A stretch of 64,000 nucleotides of DNA. It comes from Polaromonas sp. (GTDB lineage: Bacteria > Pseudomonadota > Gammaproteobacteria > Burkholderiales > Burkholderiaceae_C). The stretch is taken from assembly GCA_013298945.1 (NCBI GenBank), contig JAAFJR010000003.1, positions 124,001 to 188,000 on the forward strand. Reading direction: 5' to 3'. Positions within the stretch are counted from its first letter, which is position 1; the number at the start of each line of letters is the position of its first letter. The translations under genes and the position numbers were made by a program. Under the pieces are notes generated by a model. It saw nothing but the letters and a program-made list of their open reading frames with translations. It did not search any database and was not told the DNA's origin. Positions 9,057 through 18,314 of the stretch are shown piece by piece.

Positions 9057-9335
9057 ATGATTGTTTCATTTCGCCATAAAGGGCTGCAAAAGTACTTTGA
9101 GACGGGCAGTTTTGCAGGCATTCAGGCCGTTCACGCTAAAAGGCTGAAGATGCAATTAGCCGCGCTTGAGACGGCGCATGTGATTGACGATATGGATATC
9201 CCAGGTTTTCGTCTGCATTCGCTCAAAGGCGACGCCAAGGGGCGCTGGTTTGTCGCGGTGAGTGGCAATTGGCGAATGACATTTGAATTTATCAACGGCA
9301 ATGCGCACGTTTTAGATTACGAGGATTATCACTAA
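9057..9335 (+). CDS. higB: HigB-type mRNA-interfering toxin (RelE superfamily)
   Basis: The 92-residue product starts MIVSFRHKGLQKYFETG and contains LHSLKGDAKGRWFVAVSGNW and MTFEFINGNAHVLDYEDYH. This is the standard HigB/RelE-fold pattern of a ribosome-dependent mRNA endonuclease. The frame is open further upstream, but that part runs through the repeat and promoter region, so ATG 9057 is the start. Its stop TAA overlaps the next ATG by one base, giving the toxin-first order typical of higBA. The module is flanked on both sides by related repeat segments. Confidence 0.93.
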   Translation: MIVSFRHKGLQKYFETGSFAGIQAVHAKRLKMQLAALETAHVIDDMDIPGFRLHSLKGDAKGRWFVAVSGNWRMTFEFINGNAHVLDYEDYH

Positions 9336-9628
9336 TGACCATGTTTAACCCACCCCATCCCGGCGCGTTTATTCAAGAGGTTTACTTAGAACCAAACGGC
9401 ATGAGCGGACGCGAGCTGGCGCTCAAGCTGGGTGTAGCCGCCTCTACCCTGAGCCGTGTTTTGAACGAAGCCAGCGGCGTTAGCCCAGAAATGGCATTGC
9501 GACTGAGCAAAGCGCTCGGCCGCTCAGCTGAGAGCTGGCTCACCATGCAAGACAATTACGACCTGTGGCAAGCCAAGCAGACGCTGGATTTAGCCAATGT
9601 CACCAAAATTGAGTTTAAATACGCTTAA
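9335..9628 (+). CDS. higA: HigA antitoxin, XRE-family HTH
   Basis: The protein has 97 residues with the HigA opening PPHPGAFIQEVYLEP and a helix-turn-helix (SGRELALKLGVAASTLSRVL) characteristic of the VapI/HigA group. It would neutralise HigB and repress the shared promoter through the inverted repeat at 9024-9040. The start overlaps the toxin stop by one base, which implies coupled translation. Confidence 0.93.
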   Translation: MTMFNPPHPGAFIQEVYLEPNGMSGRELALKLGVAASTLSRVLNEASGVSPEMALRLSKALGRSAESWLTMQDNYDLWQAKQTLDLANVTKIEFKYA

Positions 9629-9657
9629 AACACCATTTTTCGCATCAAATATGGCTG

Positions 9658-9700
9658 TAGCCAGTGTATTTATTGCCTAAGCAGCTACTTTATTTGTAGC
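9658..9700 (+). repeat. 43-bp dispersed repeat, copy 2
   Basis: Starts TAGCCAGTGTATTTATTGCC and ends TTTGTAGC; preceded by ATCAAATATGGCTG, as is copy 6 at 32036. Confidence 0.85.
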
Positions 9701-9830
9701 AAATTTACTGCGCAAGCTGGTTTGCTTCCCCCACTCTCATCCCCCGCCTTCTATGGCCCCGCCGTTTTAGCGAAGCAGCTTTCATTTGAGGGTTTGCCTT
9801 CGAGTGAAGCTTCTACCAGCCGAGGTAAAG

Positions 9831-9915
9831 AAAATAGGGTCAGATTCCAATTCAGGACAATTTGCACATCGGCGGACAGCAGCATCACATCGAAATTGGA
9901 CTCTGACCCTATTTT
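9831..9915. mobile_element. 85-bp MITE-like element, copy A
   Basis: Terminal inverted repeats of 22 bp (9831-9852 and 9894-9915) begin AAAATAGGGTCAGATTCC and differ at one position. There is no coding capacity. A second copy of the same length is at 32209-32293, and both follow the same flank (GAAGCTTCTACCAGCCGAGG). The AATAGGGTCAGA end sequence resembles repeats associated with Y1/IS200-like transposases (recollection, not checked). Confidence 0.7.
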
Positions 9916-9959
9916 CTGGTATCAGTTGGGATCGAATTGATGCTTGAATAGGTTTTAAA

Positions 9960-10226
9960 ATGAAATTTAAAAAAATTGATCTTATAGTCCTTGTAGGGGC
10001 TGTCATTATTTTAGGCCCGCCTTATTTCAATTACTGGCCCGGTAATTGGTGGTATGGCGTGATGTTAATTACTAGTGTTTTAATGATGATTGTGGGTAAA
10101 GGTGCGTTGATGGATCAACTTGGTCAGGGTGACACAGGCGAAGACTTATTGCGGGAAATATGGAGTGCAATTAAAAAAACATGTCGCAAAGTGCGAGATG
10201 TATTTCGATCCAGTAGCAAGATGTAA
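9960..10226 (+). CDS. Small membrane protein of unknown function
   Basis: The 88-residue product has two hydrophobic stretches (LIVLVGAVIILGPPYF and YGVMLITSVLMMIVG) separated by a Trp-rich turn. A charged C-terminal half follows, with a basic segment (KKTCRKVRDVFR). I do not recognise the family. It sits alone between repeat elements, with lower G+C than its neighbours. Confidence 0.55.
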   Translation: MKFKKIDLIVLVGAVIILGPPYFNYWPGNWWYGVMLITSVLMMIVGKGALMDQLGQGDTGEDLLREIWSAIKKTCRKVRDVFRSSSKM

Positions 10227-10244
10227 TTTATTAAAAAATAGTCT

Positions 10245-10288
10245 ACAGCCGGCGTATTTATTGCCTAGTTAGCCATGAAATTCATAGC
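10245..10288 (+). repeat. 43-bp dispersed repeat, copy 3
   Basis: Reads CAGCCGGCGTATTTATTGCC then TAGTTAGCC and ends TTCATAGC. It ends nine bases before the stop codon of the convergent acyl-CoA dehydrogenase gene. Confidence 0.8.
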
Positions 10289-10296
10289 ATTTACCA

Positions 10297-11457
10297 CTAT
10301 TTCCCCAACCCCATACTCCGCGTAATCACCTCTTTCATGATCTCGTTCGTGCCGCCGTAGATGCGCTGGACGCGGGCGTCGGCGTAGGCGCGGGTGATGG
10401 GGTATTCCCACATGAAGCCGTAGCCGCCGAAGAGCTGCAGGCATTCGTCCATCACCTTGCATTGCAGGTCGGTCGTCCAATATTTCGCCATGCTGGCGGT
10501 GGCGGTGTCTAGCGCGTTTTGCAGGAGCAATTCCATGCATTTATCGACAAAAACTTGCGCGATTTGTACCTGCGTTTGCAGCTCGGCCAAGGTAAAACGC
10601 GTGTTTTGGTAGCTGGCAACCGCTTGTCCGAAGACTTTGCGGTCTTTCACGTAGGCGACTGTCCAATCAATCGCCGCCTGCGCCGCCGCCGCTGCGGTAA
10701 CGGCGATTTGCAGGCGCTCCCACGGGAGCTGCTCCATCAGGCAGATGAAACCTTTGTTTTCCATAGACGCGCCGCCCAGCAGGTTGTCAGCCGGTACGCG
10801 CACGTTGTCGAAGAACAGTTCAGAGGTGTCCTGCGCCCGCAAGCCCAGCTTTTTTAAGCGCTTGCCAACCGAAAAACCCGCCATACCGCGCTCGACCAGT
10901 AGCAAACTCGTGCCTTTACCACCCGCCGCAGGATTCGTTTTCGCCACCACGATGACCAAATCAGCATGCCAGCCGTTGGTGATGAAGGTTTTGCTGCCGT
11001 TCAAGAGGTAGCTGCCATCAGCTTGTTTGATTGCCGTGGCTTTGATGCCCTGCAAATCTGACCCCGCTGCTGGCTCGCTCATGGCAATCGCGCCAATCAT
11101 TTCGCCACTGGCCAGTTTGGGCAGGTAGTGGCTTTTTTGCGCTTCGGTGCCGTAATGCAAGATGTAGGGCGCGACGATTTCGCTGTGCAAGCTGTAGCCG
11201 ATGCCCGACGTGCCCGCTCGCGCCAGCTCTTCCATCTGGATCACCGAATACAGCTTATCCGCATCCGCGCCGCCGTAGGTTTCGGGCATGGAGGTACACA
11301 AAAAGCCGTTCTCGCCCGCTTTGTTCCACACCTCGCGCGCCACATAGCCCTGCTCTTCCCACGCCTCGTGAAAAGGGACGACTTCATTGGCGATGAAGCG
11401 ACGGAAGCTGTCGCGAAAGGCTTCGTGGTCGGGGGTAAATAGTGTGCGTTCAATCAT
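10297..11457 (-). CDS. Acyl-CoA dehydrogenase, long-chain/isovaleryl-type
   Basis: Family motifs are clear: GAIAMSEPAAGSDLQGI (FAD/substrate region), NGSKTFITNG, KLGLRAQDTSELFFDNVRVP and the C-terminal QRIYGGTNEIMKEVI. In short/medium-chain enzymes the catalytic Glu lies in the C-terminal YEGT motif. Here that position is Gly, and a Glu is instead present in LPWERLQIA, the position used by long-chain and isovaleryl-CoA dehydrogenases. It would form the 2,3-enoyl-CoA and pass electrons to ETF. ATG 11457 is preferred, with AAGG eight bases upstream; a GTG at 11466 overlaps that ribosome site. The thiolase gene is divergent. Confidence 0.92.
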   Translation of the reverse strand: MIERTLFTPDHEAFRDSFRRFIANEVVPFHEAWEEQGYVAREVWNKAGENGFLCTSMPETYGGADADKLYSVIQMEELARAGTSGIGYSLHSEIVAPYILHYGTEAQKSHYLPKLASGEMIGAIAMSEPAAGSDLQGIKATAIKQADGSYLLNGSKTFITNGWHADLVIVVAKTNPAAGGKGTSLLLVERGMAGFSVGKRLKKLGLRAQDTSELFFDNVRVPADNLLGGASMENKGFICLMEQLPWERLQIAVTAAAAAQAAIDWTVAYVKDRKVFGQAVASYQNTRFTLAELQTQVQIAQVFVDKCMELLLQNALDTATASMAKYWTTDLQCKVMDECLQLFGGYGFMWEYPITRAYADARVQRIYGGTNEIMKEVITRSMGLGK

Positions 11458-11600
11458 GGGTGTCACCTTCTATGTCACATTGAGGACTGAGTTTTTGAAT
11501 ATTACAAAGCAATTGCTTGGTGAAAAGACTATACTAGATTTTTGCGATTTGTTCGATTCATTTAAACATCTGTTTCCGCACAGCATTCAAGGAGGTTGGC

Positions 11601-12806
11601 ATGACCCAAGCATTCGTATACGACGCCATCCGCACCCCGCGCGGCAAGGGCAAGAAGGACGGCAGCCTTTATGAGGTCAAGCCTGTGACTTTGCTGTCTG
11701 GCCTGCTATCAAATCTGAAGCAGCGCAATGGCTTTGACACGGCGGCTGTGGATGACGTGGTGATGGGCATCGTCTCGCCGATTGGGGAGCAGGGCTCGGT
11801 CTTGCCCAAAATTGCAGCGCTGAAAGCAGGCTGGGACTTCCGCGCCTCTGGGGTGCAGATCAACCGCTTTTGCGCCTCGGGCCTGGAAGCCGTCAACATG
11901 GCGGCGCAAAAAGTGGCGTCGGGCTGGGAAGACCTGGTCGTCGCCGGTGGCGTAGAAAGTATGAGCCGCGTGCCGATTGGCTCTGACGGTGGCGCGTGGG
12001 CGCAAGATCCGGACACCAATTCGAGCATCGGCTTTGTGCCGCAGGGCATTGGCGCGGACTTGATTGCGACGATTGAAGGTTTCAGCCGCACTGATGTGGA
12101 CGCTTTTGCCATGGAATCGCAAAAACGTGCCGCCTTAGCGCAAAGCGCGGGTTATTTCAATGACTCGGTTATCCCGGTGACCGACTTTTTGGGCCAAACC
12201 ATCTTGGTGCAGGACGAGTTCATCAAGCCCCGCACCACGCTGGAAGGGCTGGCCGCGCTGAAGCCGGCCTTTGAGCAAATGGGCGCCATGGGTTTTGACC
12301 AGGTCGCCCTGAGCCGCTACCCGCAGGTGGCACGTATCAACCACGTGCACCATGCCGGCAACTCGTCTGGCATTGTGGACGGCGCGGCTGCCGTGCTGAT
12401 TGGCTCGGAACAAGCCGGCAAAACTCACAAGCTGACACCGCGCGCGCGCATCGTCTCGGTGGCGTTGAGCGGTGCTGACCCGACCATCATGTTGACTGGC
12501 CCCATGCCCGCCGCCCGCAAGGCGCTGACCAAGGCGGGGCTGACGATGGACCAGATGGACTTGGTGGAGATCAACGAAGCCTTTGCAGCCGTGGCCATGC
12601 GCTTCATGAAAGAGATGAAAGTGCCGCACGAGAAGACCAACGTCAACGGCGGCGCGATTGCCATGGGCCACCCGCTGGGTGCGACTGGCGCGATGATTTT
12701 GGGGATTTTGATCGATGAGCTGCACCGCAGAAAACTGCGCTATGGCATGGCAACGCTGTGTGTAGGCGGTGGCATGGGCATCGCGACCATCGTTGAAAGA
12801 ATCTAA
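11601..12806 (+). CDS. Acetyl-CoA C-acyltransferase (thiolase)
   Basis: The protein has 401 residues. The nucleophilic Cys is in [12 protein letters not shown], the [10 protein letters not shown] motif follows, and the C-terminal half has [27 protein letters not shown] and CVGGGMGIA with the catalytic His and second Cys. It cleaves 3-ketoacyl-CoA with CoA, or condenses acetyl-CoA. A strong ribosome site (GGAGG) precedes ATG 11601. It lies beside the FadB/FadJ-like gene, so a beta-oxidation role is most likely. Confidence 0.95.
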   Translation: MTQAFVYDAIRTPRGKGKKDGSLYEVKPVTLLSGLLSNLKQRNGFDTAAVDDVVMGIVSPIGEQGSVLPKIAALKAGWDFRASGVQINRFCASGLEAVNMAAQKVASGWEDLVVAGGVESMSRVPIGSDGGAWAQDPDTNSSIGFVPQGIGADLIATIEGFSRTDVDAFAMESQKRAALAQSAGYFNDSVIPVTDFLGQTILVQDEFIKPRTTLEGLAALKPAFEQMGAMGFDQVALSRYPQVARINHVHHAGNSSGIVDGAAAVLIGSEQAGKTHKLTPRARIVSVALSGADPTIMLTGPMPAARKALTKAGLTMDQMDLVEINEAFAAVAMRFMKEMKVPHEKTNVNGGAIAMGHPLGATGAMILGILIDELHRRKLRYGMATLCVGGGMGIATIVERI

Positions 12807-12830
12807 GAATTTACCCTTCAAATAGCACTC

Positions 12831-12873
12831 TAGCCTGCGTATTTATTGCCTAAGTAGCTATTGAATTTATAGT
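12831..12873 (+). repeat. 43-bp dispersed repeat, copy 4
   Basis: Starts TAGCCTGCGTATTTATTGCC, then TAAGTAGCTA. It lies between the thiolase and fadB-like genes, ending about 25 bp before the ATG, so it becomes part of any shared transcript. Confidence 0.85.
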
Positions 12874-12897
12874 AATTTTAACGACATTTGCCCCAAA

Positions 12898-15057
12898 ATG
12901 ACCATGAAAACCATCCAATACGAACTCAGCAACGGCATCGCCACCCTCACTTTTGACGAGCCCGATTCCGCCGTTAACACCATGTGCCTGCAGTGGCAGA
13001 GCGATTTGACCGAGGCGACCGCGCAGGTCGTCAAAGACAAAGACGCCATCACCGGCATCGTCTTGGCATCCAACAAAACCACCTTTTTCGCGGGTGCAGA
13101 TTTGAAGGGTCTGATGCGCAACAAAGCGACGGATGCGGGCGCGATTTTTACCGAAATCGAGCGCATGAAAAAGAACTTCCGCACCCTGGAAACATTGGGC
13201 AAGCCTGTCGTTAGCTGCCTGAACGGCGCAGCGCTGGGCGGCGGCTGGGAAGTGGCGCTGGTGGGCCACTACCGCGTGGCGGTGGACGACAAAAAGATCC
13301 AGTTTGGCATGCCCGAGGTGAGCTTGGGGCTGATTCCGGGCGCGTCTGGCATCACCAAAACGACGCGGCTGCTGGGTTTGATGGGTGCGCAGCCCTACAT
13401 TTTGGAAGGCAAACTGTTCAATCCACGTGAAGGCCTAGACTTGGGACTGATCCATGAATTGATCGCGAACGAGGGAGATATGGCCTCTGCTTTACGCGCT
13501 GCCGCGCTGGCTTGGATAGCGGCCAACCCCGTCAGCGCCCAACCGTGGGACAGCAAAGATTACAAAATCCCGGGCGGTACACCGGCCAACCCGAAAATCG
13601 CCATGGCGCTGACCGTTGCGCCAGCGATGATGAAAAAAGCCTCTCGCGGCCTCTACCCCGCCCCCGAAGCGGCGCTGGCCGCGATGGTGGAAGGTGCGCA
13701 GGTCGATTTCGACACTGCGCTACGGATTGAAAGCCGTTATTTGGCGCGGTTAGCCGTTGATCCGGTAGCCAAAAACATGATCAACACCTTTTTCTTCAAC
13801 ATGAACGCGGTGAAAGCTGGCCAATCTCGCCCTAAAGGCGTGCCGCGGTACATGCCGCAAAAAGTCGGTATTTTGGGCGCCGGCATGATGGGCGCAGGCA
13901 TCGCCTACAGCCAGGCGGCACGCGGCATCGCCACGGTGTTGAAAGATGTGACGCAAGAACAAGCCGACAACGGCAAAGCCTACAGCGCCAAAATCACCCA
14001 GCCTCGCGTGGACAAAGGGAAAATGTCGCCGCACGACCAAGTGGCGTTGCTTAGTCGCATCACCGCGACGGCCAGTTATGACGACCTCAAAAATTGCGAC
14101 CTCATCATTGAAGCGGTTTTCGAGCAGCGCCAGCTCAAAGCTTTGGTGACCAAGGAGGCTGAGCCGATGTTGGCGGCAGGTGGCTTTTTCGCCTCCAACA
14201 CCTCCACGTTGCCGATTTCTGGCTTGGCAACGGCAAGTAGCAAGCCCGAAAAATACATCGGCATCCATTTTTTCAGCCCGGTGGACAAGATGAAGCTGGT
14301 CGAGATCATTCGCGGCAAGCAGACGGACGACGAAACCGTGGCGCGGGCGTTTGACTACGTGCAGGCGCTGGGCAAAATCCCGATTGTGGTGAACGACTCA
14401 CGCGGCTTTTACACCAGCCGCACCTTTGGCACGTTTGTGCGTGAGGGCGCGGCCATGCTGAGCGAGGGCATTCCGGCAGCGGTGATTGAAAACGCCGGCA
14501 TCCAGTGCGGCATGCCGGTGGGGCCGCTGGCGGTGATTGACGAAACCTCGCTACGCCTTAGCACCCATGTGATGGACCAAACCCGTGCCGACTTTGCCGC
14601 TGAGGGCAAAACCTTTGTGCCCACCCCAGGCGATCTGCTGATAGAACGCATGGTCAAAGAACTCAAACGCCCTGGCCGTGCTTTGGGTGGCGGATTTTAT
14701 GACTACCCACAAGGCGAGAAAAAAGTGCTGTGGCCACAGCTACAAACCCTGTTTGAAAAGCCAAATGTGGCGTGGAACATCCAAGACATCAAAGACCGCC
14801 TGCTCTACCGCCAAGCCGTCGAGACCGCCCGTTGCCTCCATGAGGGCGTCCTTACCACCGTGCATGACGCCAACATCGGCTCCATTTTCGGCATCGGCTT
14901 CCCGGCCTACACCGGCGGTGCGATGCAGTTTATCTACGGCATGGGAGTGGATGCGTTTGTGAAACGCAGCGCCGAGCTTGCGACCAAGTTTGGCGAAGGG
15001 TTTGTAGTGACGGATGACGTTGTTAAGACGATTCGGGAATTTCAGCCGACTTATTGA
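12898..15057 (+). CDS. Bifunctional enoyl-CoA hydratase / 3-hydroxyacyl-CoA dehydrogenase (FadB/FadJ-like)
   Basis: This 719-residue fusion has an N-terminal crotonase domain: GADLKGLM, then NGAALGGGWEVAL and FGMPEVSLGLIPG, which supply the two Glu residues known from FadB. An NAD-binding dehydrogenase domain starts at KVGILGAGMMGAGIAYSQ (about residue 320), with IGIHFFSPVDKMKLVEII carrying the catalytic His region. C-terminal 3HCDH domains follow (RGFYTSRTFG, FGIGFPAYTGG). It catalyses hydration of enoyl-CoA and oxidation of the 3-hydroxy product to 3-ketoacyl-CoA, the substrate of the thiolase encoded just upstream. The two genes probably form one transcription unit. Confidence 0.95.
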   Translation: MTMKTIQYELSNGIATLTFDEPDSAVNTMCLQWQSDLTEATAQVVKDKDAITGIVLASNKTTFFAGADLKGLMRNKATDAGAIFTEIERMKKNFRTLETLGKPVVSCLNGAALGGGWEVALVGHYRVAVDDKKIQFGMPEVSLGLIPGASGITKTTRLLGLMGAQPYILEGKLFNPREGLDLGLIHELIANEGDMASALRAAALAWIAANPVSAQPWDSKDYKIPGGTPANPKIAMALTVAPAMMKKASRGLYPAPEAALAAMVEGAQVDFDTALRIESRYLARLAVDPVAKNMINTFFFNMNAVKAGQSRPKGVPRYMPQKVGILGAGMMGAGIAYSQAARGIATVLKDVTQEQADNGKAYSAKITQPRVDKGKMSPHDQVALLSRITATASYDDLKNCDLIIEAVFEQRQLKALVTKEAEPMLAAGGFFASNTSTLPISGLATASSKPEKYIGIHFFSPVDKMKLVEIIRGKQTDDETVARAFDYVQALGKIPIVVNDSRGFYTSRTFGTFVREGAAMLSEGIPAAVIENAGIQCGMPVGPLAVIDETSLRLSTHVMDQTRADFAAEGKTFVPTPGDLLIERMVKELKRPGRALGGGFYDYPQGEKKVLWPQLQTLFEKPNVAWNIQDIKDRLLYRQAVETARCLHEGVLTTVHDANIGSIFGIGFPAYTGGAMQFIYGMGVDAFVKRSAELATKFGEGFVVTDDVVKTIREFQPTY

Positions 15058-15180
15058 AAGCCAACTTATAATCGAGCCTCTGGTCGGATTGAGTTACCAA
15101 GCGGTTACCAAAAGTCTGTGATAAGGGCTTTTACACTTTAATCTTGACCAATCTTGCAAGTATTAAAGCCTTAAATCACT

Positions 15181-16392
15181 ATGTCCACTACGCCTGCGCT
15201 CTCCGTTATTCGCCTCTCAGACCTCATCGCCAAGGGGCAGCTCAAAGGCAAACGCGTCTTTATTCGTGCCGACCTGAACGTGCCGCAAGACGACAATGGC
15301 AATATCACCGAAGACACCCGCATCCGCGCCTCCATCCCATGCATTCAAATGGCGCTGGACGCTGGTGCGGCGGTGATGGTGACGTCGCATTTGGGTCGTC
15401 CAAAGGAAGGGGACTTCCAACCGGCAGATTCGTTAGACCCCGTGGCCGAGCGCATGGGCGAGTTGATGGGGATGGATATTCCTGTGGTTTCTGATTGGGT
15501 AGATGGCGTGGAAGTTGCTCCTGGCCACCTCGTCATGCTAGAAAACTGCCGCGTTAACGTCGGTGAAAAGAAAAACAACGCCGATTTAGCAAAAAAGATG
15601 GCTGCTTTGTGCGATATTTTTGTGCATGACGCCTTTGGCACGGCACACCGCGCCGAAGCATCCACCTACGGTATCGCCCAATTTGCACCCATTGCCTGCG
15701 CTGGCCCTCTCTTGGCGGCGGAGATGGATGCTATTTCTAAAGCACTCACTGCACCGAAGCGCCCACTGGTGGCAATTGTGGCGGGCTCAAAAGTCTCAAC
15801 CAAACTCACGATTTTGGAGAGTTTGGCTAACAATGTAGACCAACTCATCGTAGGTGGCGGCATTGCCAACACCTTCATGCTGGCTGCGGGGCTGAAAATC
15901 GGCAAAAGCTTGGCGGAGCCAGATTTGCTGGATCAAGCCAAAGCCGTCATTGCGGCGATGAAAGCGCGTGGTGCAGAAGTGCCGATTCCGACCGATGTGG
16001 TGACAGCTAAGACCTTTTCACCAGACGCCGAAGCAACCGTCAAAGCTGCAACCGATGTGGCAGATGACGATTTGATCTTAGACATTGGCCCTGTAACCGC
16101 GAAGAAACTGGCCGAACAACTGCTCAAAGCGGGCACGATTGTGTGGAACGGCCCTGTGGGCGTGTTTGAATTCGCCAAGTTTGAGAACGGCACAAAAGTC
16201 ATCGCCCAAGCGATTGCAGACAGCAGCGCCTTTAGCATCGCCGGCGGTGGCGACACCTTGGCTGCGATTGCTAAGTACGGCATTGAGGACAAGGTCGGTT
16301 ACATCTCAACCGGTGGCGGGGCGTTTTTGGAGGTGCTGGAAGGTAAGACCTTGCCAGCTTTTGAGATTTTGGCGAAACGAGCGGCAAACTAA
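15181..16392 (+). CDS. pgk: Phosphoglycerate kinase
   Basis: Signature segments run in order: [66 protein letters not shown] and [16 protein letters not shown]. The length of 403 residues is normal. It interconverts 1,3-bisphosphoglycerate/ADP and 3-phosphoglycerate/ATP in glycolysis and gluconeogenesis. ATG 15181 lacks a strong ribosome site and adds a few residues before the usual start region, but no better start is visible. A TATAAT at 15067-15072 may be a -10 box. fba follows after a repeat copy. Confidence 0.97.
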   Translation: MSTTPALSVIRLSDLIAKGQLKGKRVFIRADLNVPQDDNGNITEDTRIRASIPCIQMALDAGAAVMVTSHLGRPKEGDFQPADSLDPVAERMGELMGMDIPVVSDWVDGVEVAPGHLVMLENCRVNVGEKKNNADLAKKMAALCDIFVHDAFGTAHRAEASTYGIAQFAPIACAGPLLAAEMDAISKALTAPKRPLVAIVAGSKVSTKLTILESLANNVDQLIVGGGIANTFMLAAGLKIGKSLAEPDLLDQAKAVIAAMKARGAEVPIPTDVVTAKTFSPDAEATVKAATDVADDDLILDIGPVTAKKLAEQLLKAGTIVWNGPVGVFEFAKFENGTKVIAQAIADSSAFSIAGGGDTLAAIAKYGIEDKVGYISTGGGAFLEVLEGKTLPAFEILAKRAAN

Positions 16393-16395
16393 TTT

Positions 16396-16438
16396 GCTAT
16401 ATATTTTATAGCTACTTAGGAAATAAATACGCCGGATA
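16396..16438 (-). repeat. 43-bp dispersed repeat, copy 5 (reverse)
   Basis: Reverse orientation: GCTATATATTTTATAGC, then AATAAATACGCCGGATA. It lies between pgk and fba, three bases after the pgk stop. Confidence 0.85.
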
Positions 16439-16511
16439 CAGACGTTTTTAACCCATATTTATCCATATAAAACCATATTTTGACGATTTTTAAACTTCAT
16501 AGGAGCACTTC

Positions 16512-17579
16512 ATGGCTTTAATCACTTTGCGACAATTGCTAGACCATGCTGCCGAAAACAGCTACGGCCTGCCCGCCTTCAACGTCAACAACATGGAGCA
16601 GGTGCAAGCCATCATGCAGGCGGCGGATGCAACTAATTCACCAGTCATCTTGCAGGGTTCAGCCGGTGCCCGCCAGTACGCTGGTGAGCCGTTTTTGCGC
16701 CATTTGATTTTGGCCGCGCTGGAAGCCTACCCGCACATCCCCGTGTGTATGCACCAAGACCATGGCGCGTCGCCCGGCATTTGCTTTCGTTCCATCCAGT
16801 CCGGTTTTAGCTCGGTGATGATGGACGGCTCGCTCGGTGAAGACGGCAAAACCCCCACCAGCTACGAGTACAACGTCAACACAACGGCCAGCGTGGTGGC
16901 GATGGCGCACGCCACCGGCGTGTCGGTTGAGGGTGAATTAGGTTGCTTGGGTTCTTTGGAATCCGGCATGGCCGGCGAAGAAGACGGCCACGGCGCGGAA
17001 GGCAAGCTGACGCACGATATGATGCTGACCGACCCCAACGAAGCAGCAGACTTTGTCGCCAAAACCAAGGTAGACGCGCTGGCCATCGCCATCGGTACCA
17101 GCCACGGTGCTTATAAATTCAGCAAAAAACCCACGGGCGCGGTGTTGCGCATTGACCGTATCCGCGAGATTCACGCACGCATCCCCAACGTGCATTTGGT
17201 CATGCATGGCTCCAGCAGCGTGCCGGAAGACTGGTTGGCCATCATCAACGAGTTTGGTGGCGACATGGGTCAAACCTACGGCGTGCCAGTGTCTGAAATC
17301 GTTGAAGGTATCAAAAACGGCGTTCGTAAAATCAACATCGATACCGACCTGCGCATGGCCTCCACCGGCTCCATCCGCCGCCACTTGGCGCAAAACAAGT
17401 CAAATTTTGACCCACGTAAGTACCTCAAAGTCGCTACTGAGAGCATGGCAGGCATCTGTCGTGACCGCTACCAAGCCTTTGGCGCAGCGGGTATGGCCAG
17501 CAAAATTGGCAAAATCCACAGCCTAGAAGACATGCAAAAGCGCTATGCGACCGGGAGTTTGGATCCGCAGGTGAAGTAA
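16512..17579 (+). CDS. fba: Class II fructose-1,6-bisphosphate aldolase, Calvin-type
   Basis: The protein is 355 residues. It has [15 protein letters not shown] near the N-terminus and the zinc/active-site motif [10 protein letters not shown], followed by [34 protein letters not shown] and [11 protein letters not shown]. This is the class II type often called CbbA/FbaA in proteobacteria. It interconverts fructose-1,6-bisphosphate with dihydroxyacetone phosphate and glyceraldehyde 3-phosphate. GGAG lies eight bases before the ATG. A strong bidirectional terminator follows the stop. Confidence 0.97.
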   Translation: MALITLRQLLDHAAENSYGLPAFNVNNMEQVQAIMQAADATNSPVILQGSAGARQYAGEPFLRHLILAALEAYPHIPVCMHQDHGASPGICFRSIQSGFSSVMMDGSLGEDGKTPTSYEYNVNTTASVVAMAHATGVSVEGELGCLGSLESGMAGEEDGHGAEGKLTHDMMLTDPNEAADFVAKTKVDALAIAIGTSHGAYKFSKKPTGAVLRIDRIREIHARIPNVHLVMHGSSSVPEDWLAIINEFGGDMGQTYGVPVSEIVEGIKNGVRKINIDTDLRMASTGSIRRHLAQNKSNFDPRKYLKVATESMAGICRDRYQAFGAAGMASKIGKIHSLEDMQKRYATGSLDPQVK

Positions 17580-17598
17580 ATTCAGCTTCGCAAACCAT

Positions 17599-17627
17599 AA
17601 AAAAGCCAGCTTCAAGCTGGCTTTTTT
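17599..17627. terminator. Bidirectional rho-independent terminator after fba
   Basis: AAAAAAGCCAGC-ttcaa-GCTGGCTTTTTT forms a perfect stem flanked by A and T runs. It serves fba and the convergent Rieske-fusion gene. Confidence 0.9.
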
Positions 17628-17645
17628 GCTTCTAGATCGATGAAA

Positions 17646-18314
17646 TCACCACTGCACCAACACCCGTCCACCCACCACGTTGGCGGGATATCGCTGCAGC
17701 GGCGAGCCGCCGGGTTTGTGGCAGACGCCGGTTTTGACGTCGAAGGTCCATTGGTGTTTGGGGCAGGTCAAAGTGCAGTCGTCTAGTGCGGATAAAGGGA
17801 CGTCGGTGCGCTGGTGGCTGCAGTGGCTGTCGAACACGGCGAAGGTGTCGCCTTCACGAGAGATGAACAGGCCACGTCCGTGGCTGTCGACGCGGGTGGT
17901 TTGGCCATCGGCCAGAGCGCTGGTGGTCATTACGTCGTGCCAAGTTCCTTCTGCACTATCTGATTCTGCTTTTTCTGACTCGCCTGTAAGCTGTGCTTTC
18001 ATCGTCAGAGGGTCAAAACCGGGCAAATTCATGCTCAAAATGATGTTGGTTGCCCAGATGATTTTGGTCAGACCCAGCGTGGGGAAGGCCATGAGCAAGG
18101 CGTCAATCACCTCGACTGGAGTGCAACCGTCACGCAGGGCGCGTTTGAGGTATTGCTTGAAGCCGGGCTCGGTTTGGGCGTCGACTTTGGTGATGACGGA
18201 GATGAGGTTACGGGTTTTAGGGTCTAGGTGTTTGCCGGCGTCTTTAAGGAAGGCAAAGTAGTGCGTCATCGCCTCGGGGCGAGCGGCTAGAAGGTAGTTG
18301 AGGGCATCGCTCAT
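17646..18314 (-). CDS. Carboxymuconolactone-decarboxylase-like / Rieske [2Fe-2S] fusion protein
   Basis: The N-terminal about 110 residues look like the AhpD/carboxymuconolactone decarboxylase fold (LDPKTRNLISVITKVDAQ, then GCTPVEVIDALLMAFPTLG), but the CxxC thiol pair of AhpD is absent. The C-terminal about 100 residues form a Rieske ferredoxin with Cys-Ser-His (FDSHCSHQRTDVP) and Cys-Pro-Lys-His (LTCPKHQWTFD) ligating a 2Fe-2S cluster. Rieske-type small domains usually carry electrons, so the fusion may link an electron carrier to an unknown lactone or peroxide reaction. It overlaps the TetR stop by four bases and is presumably regulated by that protein. Confidence 0.8.
   Translation of the reverse strand: MSDALNYLLAARPEAMTHYFAFLKDAGKHLDPKTRNLISVITKVDAQTEPGFKQYLKRALRDGCTPVEVIDALLMAFPTLGLTKIIWATNIILSMNLPGFDPLTMKAQLTGESEKAESDSAEGTWHDVMTTSALADGQTTRVDSHGRGLFISREGDTFAVFDSHCSHQRTDVPLSALDDCTLTCPKHQWTFDVKTGVCHKPGGSPLQRYPANVVGGRVLVQW

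Larger units (their letters stand above)
9629..9959. other. Repeat-filled intergenic region after higBA
   Basis: No gene is visible. The region carries a 43-bp repeat copy, a segment like the one upstream of higB, and an 85-bp MITE-like element, in that order. Confidence 0.6.

Noticed and set aside
12135-12821. Long open frame (228 codons) opposite the thiolase gene
   Set aside because: It is antisense to a gene with full family motifs and has a His/Arg/Gly-rich composition typical of shadow frames.
13750-14268. Open frame opposite the FadB/FadJ-like gene
   Set aside because: Antisense shadow in a G+C-rich gene; no ribosome site and no motif.
15060-15180. tRNA or small RNA upstream of pgk
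   Set aside because: No cloverleaf or clear terminator; only a TATAAT and short repeats are visible.
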